Shown here piece by piece: positions 12,010-23,739 of a DNA stretch of 64,000 bases. Position 1 is the first letter of the stretch, and each line of letters opens with the position of its first letter. The stretch spans positions 79,515,630-79,579,629 of the forward strand of contig OY986436.1 in NCBI GenBank assembly GCA_963920525.1. Direction: 5' to 3'. The DNA comes from Dichetophora obliterata. Lineage: Eukaryota > Arthropoda > Insecta > Diptera > Sciomyzidae. Below the pieces are notes generated by a model. That model was given only the letters and a program-made list of their open reading frames with translations, did not search any database and was not told where the DNA came from. The translations under genes and the position numbers were made by a program.

Positions 12010-12640
12010 TTATTTTTTGTTAAGGCAATAAATGCATATTTTTCTATTGTATAAATCACAATTTAAGAAATTTTTCCAGTGTCCTTTGCGCAATGTAGAC
12101 ATACTTATAATGGAGTCTGAATTTTCTACGATTTGCATCTTAAGCATTTCTCGATAGTCGTCCTGATCTACTTGATTCTCCAATGAATTATTCTCTAAAT
12201 ACCTATCAATGTATTGAAGTATAAAAATGCCACAGTTGTATCCATCTTCCTGTTTTTGTTTTGGCATATATTAATTTTTCCAGTTACCCTTCGCAACTTT
12301 GTTAAGTTCCTGGATGTAGTATTTCACAAACTTATTTTCTCTGGCTTCTAAATCAGAAGGATCCAAGTTTGCGACATATTTTTCTATAAAGTCAATAATA
12401 ACTACGTTAAAATATCTGCAATAGAGCTGTGGAAATATTAATGTGTCAAGGGTTTTTTTAAACGCTTCATTTAACACAAGCTCATTTTCTAAACAATAAC
12501 TGTCCAATTGACATGGCAACAATTTTGCTGGTGGGCCCGACTTCTTCACAAGGTAATGCATACCTGCATCGACAACTCCATTTGTTAGCTAGGCTCTGGG
12601 ATATGTGCTTTCTGAATCCTGTAAAGGTATATAACAGTCC
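12010..12640 (-). pseudogene. Ulp1-like (C48) cysteine protease domain, copy B
   Basis: The minus strand reads as the C-terminal half of an Ulp1/SENP-type peptidase. An MHYLVKK segment is followed by a long helix region (IDFIEKYVANLDPSDL), then KQEDGYNCGIFILQYIDRYL. The last holds the Q-x-D-x-x-NCG-x-F motif, whose Gln and Cys are the oxyanion-hole and nucleophile residues of this family. One in-frame TAA (12271-12273) separates the two halves. A C-terminal tail with LRKGHWKNFLNC and IYCLNKK follows. The expected activity is desumoylation or polyprotein processing; none is expected from this broken copy. It belongs to the larger minus-strand element that includes 12724-14176 and 21655-22050. 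Confidence in the fold is moderate, in the parent family low. Confidence 0.55.
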
Positions 12641-12723
12641 ACTGGAAGATTTCTGCCATAAAAAATTTTGTACAATCCTTTGAAGCAGTATAAGTAAAAT
12701 TCGTCGCCCTTTTTTTTAATTAA

Positions 12724-14176
12724 TTAAATTTTATGAATCGTAATATTAAAATTCGATTTTTGTTTAGTACTTGTTGTCAAGTCATATGATTGATCAATAG
12801 ATATCGTACCCACTGATTGAACCAAACTTTCGAATTTGTTAGTGGCTTTTTGAAGGGTTAGAAATTCCGTTGAGACCATTTTTGGTTTAATTTTGTTGTA
12901 TTTACTTTTCCTCTTCCTCGATTCTGTTAACTTTTGAACATCTTTTTTAGAATCGACTCCAAAATATACTTTGTCCGAAATATCCTTCAAGCTTTTTAGT
13001 GAAGTTTTTGTGACTTTTATTGTGGATCCTGCCTTAATAGGAATTTATTTTATTCCACAAAGTTTTGAACAAGGCGTAAGATTGATCTTGACTATTTTTT
13101 ATTCGATATTACAAACCTTTTTTATTGAATGCTGCTGTTTCTTAAAAGATATACTTTTAAATTTTTGAAATGCGACTTCGTTGCCCAACTGCTTGGTCTT
13201 TTTATTTTATTTATTTCTCGAAAACCCAATATTTGGGTCCACATAGCCAAAAAAGCTATATACATATGTCTAACAAAATTCTGTGGAAATCTGGAAAATA
13301 CAATCTGTTTATTGTGTCCTTGTCACTTTTTAAAATGTTGACATGTTGAGCATTAAATACATCAGTGTAGATTTTATTAAATATTTTCTGAAATGGGCTT
13401 TCTTTTGCAATTCCCGTTAAATCCTTGGCCTCCTCTTTTGTATTGTATTCAATCTTTTCCATTGTTTCAAACAGTGGGTAAACTCCTTCACCTGTTTTTT
13501 CCCAAATTTTTGATGATTATGCTCATGAACCATTGTTCTACTTCTCTAATAGAAGTTAAATTGTACGCCAGTCCTAAAGATTCTCTAATAAATGTTCTTA
13601 AGACGATATTTGTTTCTGCTACAATTCTTTCGATATTTTTGATCATTATTTTACTGTAACAGTTTGTACAAAATTTAACAATGACAAGCGTCACTCTTTG
13701 TCCTGGTGTATAAAAATATGTTGCACAAGCGTTGAGGTAATATAATACAGAGTTATTATAGATATCATTGCATCCTTTAATATGGCCCCAATTAGAGCAA
13801 AGCTCACAGCCGTTACAAAGCGTTTGCATATTGGCCATTGCAATTTATTTGTCCTGCAAAAGTTTTTAGTATGATGTAAAAATTTGCCAATATCATAAGA
13901 TATGGGATTGGATAAAATCCCATCAGCAACAGAAAATTTAATTTTCTCATCCACTATGTGCCCATAAATTGAGTAATAATAGTATTTTCTTTTCTGCACA
14001 CGAAATAATCTTTGATATAACTCTTCCCGTTGCATGGGTTGTAATGTGAAGTCGCACTTTTTTAAAACAAAATTACGGTTTTTTCGTAAAATTGTTAATT
14101 GCTCAAATCTGTACAAGTAAACATCTAAATCCTTTGATAGATGTTGTATATGTCCCTTGTAAGGGCCTTGGCTCAT
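12724..14176 (-). pseudogene. Middle coding region of the Ulp1-type element, copy B
   Basis: Successive minus-strand readings share one gene body broken by frameshifts. 14176-13691 has SQGPYKGHIQHLSKDLDVYL, a Tyr-rich stretch and a DGILSNPISYDIGKFLHH segment. 13838-13488 has a Cys cluster (CNGCELCSNWGHIKGC), then YTPGQRVTLVIVKFCTNCY. 13462-13256 and 12990-12724 are Lys-rich. Homologous pieces occur in copy A, so this was once a real protein. The Cys cluster could bind zinc. I do not recognise a named transposase catalytic core in it. Confidence 0.45.
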
Positions 14177-14656
14177 AACATATGTATCAATAAATGGATC
14201 ATTGTCATAATCAAATTATGCCAAGGCCAATTATTTCACATTTTGGAGTTTTCATATTTATTTTGTAATTTTTGATTGCTGGTTGATTTTATTTTGGTGA
14301 TACTCAACTGCTGATTTATTTTCTATGTGAGATTTCTCAACATAGCGTTGAAGATCTCTGATTTGGTATTTTTTATTTCAAGTCAGCTGTCACAGTCGAA
14401 TCGATTGGACGTGTTTTAATTAGCTCCGCAAGTTCTTTAACCAACTCCCTGCCCTACCTCAACAACGCGTTGCTATATTGCTGTGATAATAAGTGTGCCG
14501 CGTAAAAGTGCGATCATTGCACTTTGTCGAAAATAACTGAACATTTAAAAAGTGCGAATATTGCAATTTAGCATTAAAAAACAATAAACAGTGCACATAC
14601 AAATAAATTAAACTGTGCCAATAGTTCGTTGTACTAAAATACAAACAATTATAAAA

Positions 14657-16854
14657 ATGTCGTGTGGAAATAATAATTGCACAATTGATGACAAAAGTGA
14701 ACCAATAGTTACCTGCAATGGGATTTGCAACAAATTTTTTCATGGTGGTTGCATTGGCTTGCCTAAGAGGAGCCTTCTCTACTTAAAGGAATACTCTACC
14801 AACTTCCTGTTTTTCTGCGATGAATGCAGGCAAATATCTGTCTCACATTTAATGCTAGCGATTAAATGTTTAAGTGAGACCTTCGCCACATCACAATCGG
14901 AAAACAAAAAACTTTTTATGAAAACTGCTAAGCAACTGAGCAATATTGCTCAAATAACAGAAGATGCCAATAAGGCTTTGGAGAGTTCAATGAAGACCAC
15001 CCAATTGGGTATAACAACTATCTCCAAAAACATAAATAGTTTGATCGAAGTGGTTGGTGACAATAAATACTCTGACATCGAGACCGCTCTGGATGAATTA
15101 AAAAAAGATACTTCGATTATTAAGCCGCTAACTTCCTCGCTTGCTAATGACTGTAAGCAAATTAGCGAGAACATCAAATATCTGCGAAGCGACATCGATG
15201 GATTGATGCAAAGCTCGAATTCCTCGACTCCATATGTGCAACAACAGGACCCGCTACCCCCAATTATATTTGAACAAATAACTGAAGTTAGCAACGAAGT
15301 CACGGCAACTCGCGTAGAACTTGAAGGTGTTAACGATTTGCTGAAACACGCTTCATGTAATATTGAATGCGTTTCTGAAAAAATTCAGCAGCAATCACAA
15401 TCATCTTTTCACCAGCAATCAATTCTAGAAGAAATACTGGAAACATCTGACACAACAAATCCTTGCCGTTCTTTTACATCTCTCTTGCATTCACCAGCCC
15501 TGTCTTCTCCTTCATCGCCTACATCTCCCTGTAAAACAATCACGAACCAAACTGATCTAAGCCCAGTTGCTGCACCTCGTAAATTGGTTCACCACTTTGG
15601 AACAACATGGACACTAGCTGATTGGGAAAATAGAATAAAAAAGCTAGCCAGTGGGAATGCTATTGATAAAACAGCACTATTCTTTAAGGGTCTGCCTTTA
15701 AGAACAAGTGTATCCTGGGTCTGCAAGCTATTCAAGAATAAGTACGGCATTGTGATTCCAAATGATGACTGCGAGAAAACTTACATAAACCGCAAACAAA
15801 ATGCAGAAATTTCAAAATTAACATTCCAACAAAATTTGCCTGGCTATTTTCTCACACATCCAGTCTAGATGGCGGCAAGGCTGAAGTTTCAATATGGAGT
15901 GATAAACCTAGGACGCTGCTTAAAACCTCTAACACTAAGTCTAACTCTAGTTCTATTTCTTATAATACTAATTTTAATTCTAGATTTAACTCTAAGTCTA
16001 ATTCTCATATACATACTGCTAGAAATAAGGCTAATAATTCTAACTCTAACTTGTATTATAAGTCGCATTGTATTAAAACTCCACATAAACAAAATCCTAC
16101 CTCGTCTGATCCAAATTACACACCCTCGGATAGAAATTTACCCAATTCACATTCTAAATCTGATCCCAATTGGAAACTTAAAACTAATATCTTTCCAATC
16201 TTCACTCAGCAGCTCATTCAAAGCATAAAAACAAAATTTTCCAACTCGAATCAAGCGAATCCCACACTTCAGCACTCTCACCCAAAACGGGTCTCATTTA
16301 ATCTTAATCCTAATTCACACCAGGTCACACCAGCAAACAAAAATGAGAGAAATATGCTCCAGACACTATATCCTAACTTTGTACATTCACATACTTTAAA
16401 CCCATCTCCTTCTGTTTCAATCACAAGTGGAGCCCCTTATCAACCTGGTAGTTCCACTTCTTTCATCGACCCTCTTCAACCACCAAAGGTGAAACTAACT
16501 TCGAACTCTTGTGTTGACACCGAGAGCAGATATGCCCTATCTCGTCTTAGAGAGAACAGTGTCTACAACAATGTGAGCCTCTACCTGGCTTACATGTATA
16601 AAGCACCTGTCTCTACTTGTATAGAAGGCAAAACCAAGACAACCCTCAAAGTCTTGATTCAGCAAGAAGGCTTACTTACCGATGTCATTGAATTACGCCA
16701 TTTGTTCACCAGTTTCCACGTGCAACTTGGCTTGACAAGTCAACAAGTCAAAGAAGACCTTGACACATATGGTGCTCATGTAAGGTCAAAACATATCTCT
16801 TATCTTCAAAAGACCCGTAAAGTTCAACAACAATATTATTCCTTACCAGCGTAG
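14657..16854 (+). pseudogene. Non-LTR ORF1 protein with PHD finger (frameshifted)
   Basis: Translation from ATG 14657 (preceded by AAAA) gives a Cys-rich N-terminus: SCGNNNC, VTCNGICNKFFHGGCIGL, FFCDEC. This is the C4HC3 spacing of PHD fingers found in ORF1 of CR1-like non-LTR elements. A long helical region follows (residues ~70-250), then a Ser/Pro-rich stretch. The first frame stops at TAG 15866-15868, but the next frame continues the protein immediately (LDGGKAEVSIW), through an Asn/Ser-rich tract, to a conserved-looking C-terminal module ending at 16854. One indel between about 15840 and 15866 therefore breaks an otherwise ~730-residue protein. Its family role is RNP formation and nucleic-acid binding. 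An upstream ATG at 14615 is possible but less well placed. Confidence 0.75.
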
Positions 16855-19126
16855 TGAACATAATCAAAACCCTAATCACAGCCCAATTAGTGATTCCCCG
16901 TCAACGACTGCTCTTCGCATATTTTACCACAATTGTGGCGTTATGCGAGAAAAACTTAATAAACTCTTTGTTGACGCGAAATCTTGCCTCTTCCAAGTAC
17001 TAGTTTTCACCGAAACATGGTTAAACGATACTTTCAAAAACGAAGAGATTCTTGACAGCAATTGGACAGTTTATCGAAATGATCGGGACTTTGGCCACAC
17101 AGGTCTCTCCCGTGGAGGTGGTGTTATGATTGCAACTCATAACTCTTTAGAAAGCGAGCTTGTTGCAACAACCTCTCACACACTCTTTGAAAACCGTATC
17201 ATCAAAGTTCGCTCAGGGACCAATATTTTTATTTACATTATTGTCTTCTACATTCCCCCCTGTTCTATCGAAAAAACATACAACGATTTATGTGAAACAG
17301 TCCAATCGCTAAACGCAACCTTAAATGAGGAAAATAAAGTTATAATTTTTGGAGACTTCAATCGTCCAAATATCTCATTTATCGTCGATGAAAATGACAA
17401 TTATCTTCTTCCGTTTAACCTTTCAAGCTCGATAGACTTTAATTTACTTAGTACCTTTTATAGCAATGACCTACAACAAGTTAATCCAACCCCAAATCGG
17501 AATGGCAACTGGTTGGATTTAGTCTTTGCTATTTCGTATGATGAAATAAAGATTACTGCAACTACTTAGGCTGAACACTTATTTTCTGATACACTCCACC
17601 ACACTGCTTTAACTGTAGAATTTCCTAGCAACAACATGTCTTTTACCACCTCATTAAATACACAATTGTGTTCGATTTTCTTAATGCCGATTATGACAGT
17701 ATAAAAATTGATTTGAATGCCTATAACTGGAACGATCTATTAAATTTGGAAATAGATAGTGCTATTTCACTTTTCTACCAACGCCTTTTCACAAGTATTG
17801 AAAAATTTGTGCCTAAGATAAAGAAAAAAATAAACTTTCAGAACCATGGCTTGACCAAAGTCTCAGACATATAAGAAACCAAAGAAACAAGCTATTCAAA
17901 TTCATTAAGAAAGGCGTAAATGTAAGCGATGAAATCAAAATGAGATACGAAGAGCTCTACAATGAGTTCTCTATAAAATGAAATGATGCTTATAGAACTT
18001 ATACCAACCTTATTGGAGAAAAAATTCTTAGAGATCCTAAAAATTTTTTTGATTTCGTTAATGTCAAACGTAAATCAGCTGGATACCCCTCATCTATGTT
18101 TAAAGGCAATACAATTTCTTCCAACCTCCAAGAGATCTGTAATCTTTTTGCAAATCACTTTAGAGAAGTTTTCTGTGCTCCCACAACCCAGACTCTCTAT
18201 TCCTCCCCCTCTCCTAATGCGACAGACATTATAAACAATATCAGTCTGACGCTGGATGAAATTGTTAAAGCTATCATGGAACTTGATTCAAACAAAGGAC
18301 CTGGACCAGACCTCATACCTCCAAGTTTGTTAGTTCAATGTATAAACAATCTTGCCATTCCCTTATTTATACTTTTCAACAAATCCTTATCCTTAGGTGT
18401 TTTTCCATCCTACTGGAATATCTCCCATTTGATACCTATATATAAAAGTGGCGATAAAAGGTCTGTTGAAAATTACAGAGGCATTGCCATCTCGTAAGCT
18501 ATACCAAAATTATTTAAAAAGATAATATGTGATAAGCTGACGAGTCTCATTAATCCCCGCTTAAACGAGCAGCAACATGGGTTTCGGAAAGGCCGATCGA
18601 CCACCACTAACCTAATGATCATGGTCTCCGATGTGGTAAATCAAATGGAAAAAGGACGCCAAGTAGATTCAGTTTACACAGACTTCAGTAAAGCATTTGA
18701 CCGTGTCGACCATAATATCTTAATTTTGAAGTTAGAAAAATTTTGCATTTCCGGTTTATTACTTAATTGGATCAAATCCTATCTCTGCGAACGATCCCAG
18801 TTTGTTAAATTTCAAGGCATTTTTTCAAATGATATACCGGTTACCTCTGGTGTACCACAAGGTAGTTATCTTGGCCCAATACTTTTCAACATTTTCATTT
18901 CAGATTTATCTGTTACTCTTTGTGACATTCCCCATCTTATGTACGCAGATGACCTTAAAATATTTAAGATCATTAAATCAGAAGTTGATGTAACTTTCCT
19001 ACAATCGAAACTGCTGTCCCTTGAGCAATGGTGTAATCAAAACAAACTTCACTTAAATGTTAAGAAATGTTGCGTGATAAGTTTTTCCCGTATGAACTTG
19101 ATACCAGAATGCAGTTACCTCCTTAA

Positions 19127-20757
19127 GGGGGTCCTCTGGTAATCTATGCCAAATTTTAGCCTTTTTTCAAAATATTGTGGAAAGAGAACGAGTAAAGATA
19201 TTTTAGTTCCGCTTTTTGATTTGGGTAGCTTAATTTATTGAAAAAAAAATACAAAATTTTGAAAAAGTGAATTTATGGACCGTTCAGAAAGTTCTCGGCC
19301 TGGTAACGAGGTTCTCCGGAAAAAAGGTGGGTCCAAATTGCGCACGATTCCAAGAGTAAACATAGTCTGAAAAAAAATATTCAGTTACTTAGAATGAATG
19401 TCCCTATAGCCCCTACCTCGGAAACAAAAATTGAAATTTTTTTAGGGGGGGAGCCGCCACTTTGAAAATGAAAAATCGAATTTCGACCTTTTTTTTTGTA
19501 GTCTAGTGTAGAAAAAAAATAGTAAACATTATTTTTTCGGCAAGTTTGAGGTAGGGGCTATAGCGGCGTAAATTCTGCGTCGTTTCATGCCTCATATATC
19601 AAAATCGGTCAAAAACTGTTTGAGTTATCGTGCGCAAAGTTTTGAAAAACATGGTTTCGAGAAAAACGCGTTTAAAGTTTTGACTTCAATTTTGAGGCAC
19701 ACAAATGACATTAACACATATTTTTTTAATACAATACTTACGAATATTAATCGGCAATTCCAGCCCCATAAAGTGTGCCTTCCTCCATCTCATAAAACGA
19801 GTTTTCCATGGCTTTTTGGGCTCTGCGGGCTGTGCGACCCTCTTTCGATGATGCGTACGTTTTTAGCTCTGAGCGTTGAAGTCGTTTTCCGTCGCGAGAT
19901 TCAGCATACATCTCGGCTTGTGGGCCAATGACAATACCCATTGTTGACATTATTTTTAAAATACTTGTGAAGCCTTCGTTGAAAATGCAGGTTGCCAGAA
20001 AATTTGCGATTTCGACTGTGGTAGCACCACAGTGGATATGTTTCGGCGCAAAGGTCCACAAAAGCGAGTTGAACGATTCGTTACAATTTTGCGTTTCACC
20101 TCCAGTGCATCGGTTGAGTAGATCGTCGGATGATAACGCTTCGTATATGGGCTTCATTACTTGCAGAACCTTTCCATCAAGTGGGGCGTACGTGTGGTGA
20201 AATGAGGCTAATGAGCCTTCTGCTGCTGACTTTTGATAGGCGCACGGAAATGCCTCTTTTTTGTTCGATACGCGTACTTACGCGGCGCGTTTGGGTGGCT
20301 TTTTTTATCCATAGCAAAAAAAAAACACAAAACGATTTTTCTTTTATTTTACAACAGCAGTTATCGCGCACGCGTAGCTTTCAGCGTTCGAAAATAAACT
20401 GAATCTCGTTCGTTTGCTTCTTTCATGTGAACACCTGGGCTCAAAATCATTTCAACCCCTAAATCAAAACATGCATGTATACATACTGCATGTATACATA
20501 CTGTGTGTGTATATTTTGTAATATCAATACATATTTTGGAAGAATTCCACAGAATTTTCGACTAATGACTGCAGGCAAATAAACAACTTTGCTGATGCGT
20601 TATTTTGACGAAAACATACCTACACAAAAATGCCTGTATCTCCTAAACTATTTCGAATTTTGAAAAATCCTTTTGGGAAAATGTTTTTGAGTATCTGAGC
20701 AATAGAAATATGAAAAAAAAATCGAAAAATTTTTTTTCGGATTACCAGAGGACCCCC
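19127..20757. mobile_element. 1,631-bp Kolobok-like element with TTAA duplication
   Basis: The ends are perfect inverted repeats of about 18 bp (GGGGGTCCTCTGGTAATC). They are flanked by TTAA at 19123-19126 and 20758-20761; removing the element plus one TTAA restores the reverse-transcriptase reading frame exactly. The TTAA target and a minus-strand fragment of a Mutator/Kolobok-type transposase inside point to Kolobok rather than piggyBac. It is internally deleted and so non-autonomous. A TGTATACATAC-type short repeat lies at about 20474-20515. Confidence 0.9.
19747..20245 (-). pseudogene. C-terminal fragment of a Kolobok/Mutator-like transposase
   Basis: The minus strand reads, without an ATG at its upstream end, a HHTYAPLDGKVLQVMKPIYE segment followed by LSSDDLLNRC and GGETQNCNESFNSLLW. 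This is the signature of the C-terminal part of large insect and cnidarian transposases with a Mutator-like transposase domain. An ATIxxFLATCIFNEGF-like helix, KIMSTMGIVIG and a basic tail (KEGRTARRAQKAMENSF) come next. The N-terminal zinc-finger and catalytic parts are absent, so this is an internal-deletion derivative. The reading stays open for about 136 codons after the internal Met, suggesting recent origin. Assignment is by motif memory only. Confidence 0.65.
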
Positions 20758-21654
20758 TTAATAATATTGTTCTGAGCAGAACCAACCATATTGTAGACCT
20801 TGGAGTTGTCCTAGATAATAAGCTGAGATTTAATCTACATTTTGATAAAGTCTTATCGAGGGCAAATAAACAGCTGGGATTTATAAAAAGACGTGCTAAA
20901 GAATTCCAAAATGTGTGGGTAACCAAAACGTTATACTGTACCTTAGTGCGACCACTTCTTGAATATGCTTGCATCATTTGGAATCCAGCCTTTGAATCTC
21001 ATAGCGACAAAATTGAATCCATTCAAAAACAATTCCTGCTTTTTGCGTTAAGACATATCTTTGACCCCCGTGACTATAACAACTTGCCACCGTATGAACA
21101 AAGACTCAGGCTCCTCTCTCTGATGCCTCTATCATCAAGAAGAACTTTACTGAGTTCATGTTTCACATTTGATGTTATTAACGGAGCTATTGATAGCGAA
21201 TATATCTCCAGCAAAATTACACTAAATGACCCAATTAGACGTACTAGGCATACGCGGCTCCTAAATGAATATATTCACCACACTATTTACGCAAATAATG
21301 AACCCATTAGTAGGTGCTGTAGAATTTTTAATAATATTAGCGAGCACTATTCACCATCCATACCAAAGTCCACATTTAAGCGAACCCTCTCAAAGTCTCT
21401 CTTTGACTAGCAATAATTTGTCCTTTTTAAGCACTGCTCCCTACAGAGTTATGCTTCTTGGTCTAGTCCCCCTCCGTCATCCCCTAAAAGTAGTACTTAA
21501 GATATATTAGCGTAGTTTAAGTATTCTTTTGAAATTAATTTAAATAATATGTAAGTAAAAAAAAAAAAGTAAAAAATGTAAATAGAATTAGTAAATTGCC
21601 TTGCTTGGTGAAATAAATAAATAAAATTGTATGGGAGAGCATTTCCTTGTTCCT

Positions 21655-22050
21655 TTATACATTGACGCGGACATCGTTGCCTGCTTTTGTCCTTGCAATA
21701 TGCATAAGACATAAAATAATTTTCATTAATTCTTGTTGTGTTGAAATTAAGTTCGCATGCGTTATTATAATTTTCATATCCGCATCGAAGCATGTTTTTG
21801 GGAATTTATTATTAACCGCATATAAAATTTCTTTAAAATTATTTAACTTAAGACTACAATCTAAAATATTGCATTTAAAGGTTGGTATACTTTCTTCAGA
21901 AAAGTTTACCATTAGCACATCTCTGTTCAACTCTGCCTTATAGGATGGTTTTGAACGAAATCCCTTCAAAATGTCAGCCTGAAAGCTTTCCTCATCGGTT
22001 TCGATAGATTTGAAGCTTTCCATAATCTTTTCATTGCGTGATATAATCAA
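21655..22050 (-). pseudogene. N-terminal-side fragment of Ulp1-type element, copy B
   Basis: The minus strand encodes about 130 residues with SFQADILKGFRSKPSYKAEL and an IPTFKCNILDCSLKLNNFKE segment. The latter is shared with copy A at 8151-7834 and diverges only by a few substitutions and indels. It is separated from the rest of the gene (14176 and below) by the non-LTR insertion. The two Cys could belong to a zinc site. No known domain recognised. Confidence 0.45.
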
Positions 22051-22632
22051 AATATTTTCCTAATAGAATTGAAAGAAAAAGTTAATTGTAGGAAGGAACG
22101 TTCAAATAATGTTTTATTTGTTTATTCTATTATTAAATTTTTAAATTGTCTTCTTGTCTTTTTTGAAACCAACAGCTATTGGTTACTTGTTTTCCGTAAC
22201 TAGAAATGGACACTTTCGGCTTCTTTTTCTGTATAAAAAAATAATAATTTTCAGAGCCTGTTCTGCCATGAACATGAACTGTTTTCATGCAGCAACCAAC
22301 CTTTTTATTTTTAATTCAGTTTTTATTATAGTCACTAGTAACTTAAATAGAATACATTCAAGAAAAATAAATGCAACCTAGTTTTTGTTAAAAAACTGCG
22401 AGAGCCGACAAAACATTATGAAATTAGTAAGAATTGAACTTTTAAACTTTGGCTGTCTTCGTAAACGCATTTATGTAATGCATTGGTGTGCTTTGTTTTT
22501 AATTGGTTCGATTCTTATTGAACAAAACAGCGCAACTATAATAGTTTTAAGAATAGCACCATATTTGCGCAGTTTTTGTTTATAAGCTTCATAGCCATTC
22601 AAAATAAAACTCAATGATGCATTGCATAAATG

Positions 22633-23058
22633 CGTTTACGAGATCAGCCGTAATAAGCTGAGCTTAGAACTTTTATAACTTTTCCAAAAAGTTTTTTAAA
22701 GCAATTGTCTATGATACCATATACGCGTTAGGAGATATTCGGGTTCAAAGTTAAAAAAAATTGATCATTCGCTCATAAAATATAATGCAACAAAATTGTA
22801 AATCAGATAATTATCTTCAAAAACGCTTTTTAAAGTTTTAACTTAAAGTGAGCCGAAATATCGTTTAATAAAAAAAAAAAAAAAGATAAAATTAATTGTC
22901 TTTTTATTTACGGCCAAAGCCGAACTTAAAAACAGTAACATACATCAGAAAGGCCGAATAACAACAACGTTTTAACTTAAAACTAACAGTTTTTACGCTA
23001 TGAGACTATTTATGTTTAAACAGTGATAGATATTGATTTTATTAAGACAGAAGGTTGG
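22633..23058. other. 426-bp segment present only in copy B
   Basis: Copy A is contiguous across this point (…CATAAATGC|TGATAAAATATTCG… near 9062). The segment has no ORF of note, contains a poly-A run near 22869 and shows no clear inverted ends or target duplication. It may be an insertion in B or a deletion from A. Confidence 0.5.
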
Positions 23059-23739
23059 GCTGATAAAATATTCGAGCAAGCAATCAAACAACACTCAATA
23101 TCTGTGCTACCTTTCCGGTTTGTTCGTTGAATAAATATCCCCATCAACAAACGTAGTTTTAAACATTTCTTAATACCAACAGATTTTATTATAAAATAAT
23201 TTCAATAAGAATAAGAAATGCAATAAGAAATCATAAAGCCGCACTACATGTATTGCGAAAAATCATTACTGATTGCTTGGTAATGGGAGGTACTTTCCTG
23301 CTGGATTACAACACACACAAATAGGGCATTACTTGAACATGGGCTTGTCATAAGCTTGTCATAAGGTAATGTGTGGTGCTTACATGCAGCATTACTTTTT
23401 AGTCAAAGGCAAACTTATTACATCCAGTATTATCAATCAGTCAGAGTATTAATAGTTACCAGCTGCATTACCTATAAGTCACTTACCACTTGCATTACCC
23501 AGGCTTACATTAATTTAAAAAAAAATGTATATTTTTAAGCCCTTTTTTAATTTTTTTTTTCTCCTTCGCATAGCCCTATTTTAACAGTGCACCTGTTATT
23601 ATAAATATATAATACTAATTGCGAGGTAATCATTTGAGATGACATTGCACGTTGAATAAAAAGTTAATTTTCAATTTTTTTTTATATCATCATTATTTGC
23701 TAAAATTCTTAAATTATCAGAAACTTCGAAAATTGCTAA

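Larger units (their letters stand above)
16856..21410 (+). pseudogene. Non-LTR ORF2: AP-like endonuclease + reverse transcriptase, broken
   Basis: The endonuclease part (to about 17640) shows TETWL, GGGVMIA, GDFN, NWLDLVF and HTALTVEF. TAG at 17567-17569 interrupts it, then the frame shifts twice (17.6-18.1 kb). The RT region shows GPGPDLIPPSLL, ENYRGIAI (TAA follows at 18495-18497), QHGFRKGRSTT, VYTDFSKAFDRVDH, SGVPQGSYLGPILFN and the catalytic YADD near 18943-18954. After SYLL at 19122 the protein is cut by the TTAA element and resumes in frame as NNIVLSRTNHIVDLGVVLDN at 20761, continuing to a LVRPLLEYACIIWNP block and a stop at 21408-21410. The family copies RNA at a nicked target site. 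First in-frame ATG is 16943; the reading is open upstream to the ORF1 stop. Confidence 0.9.
14380..21625 (+). mobile_element. Non-LTR retrotransposon (CR1/Jockey-like), split by a TTAA element
   Basis: The element interrupts copy B exactly where copy A is continuous. It begins near 14380 with a ~275-bp 5' UTR, encodes ORF1 (PHD finger) and ORF2 (endonuclease + RT), and ends in an AAATAAATAAATAAA tail at about 21610-21625. Length without the inner 1.63-kb insertion is about 5.6 kb, so it is close to full length. No long target duplication is evident, as is common for CR1-type elements. It was inserted after the A/B duplication or only in B. The Kolobok-like element at 19127-20757 came later still. 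Confidence 0.85.

Noticed and set aside
15869..16228. Separate hydrophobic ORF after ORF1 of the non-LTR element
   Set aside because: It is an off-frame reading of the Asn/Ser-rich part of ORF1; the next frame continues the real protein.
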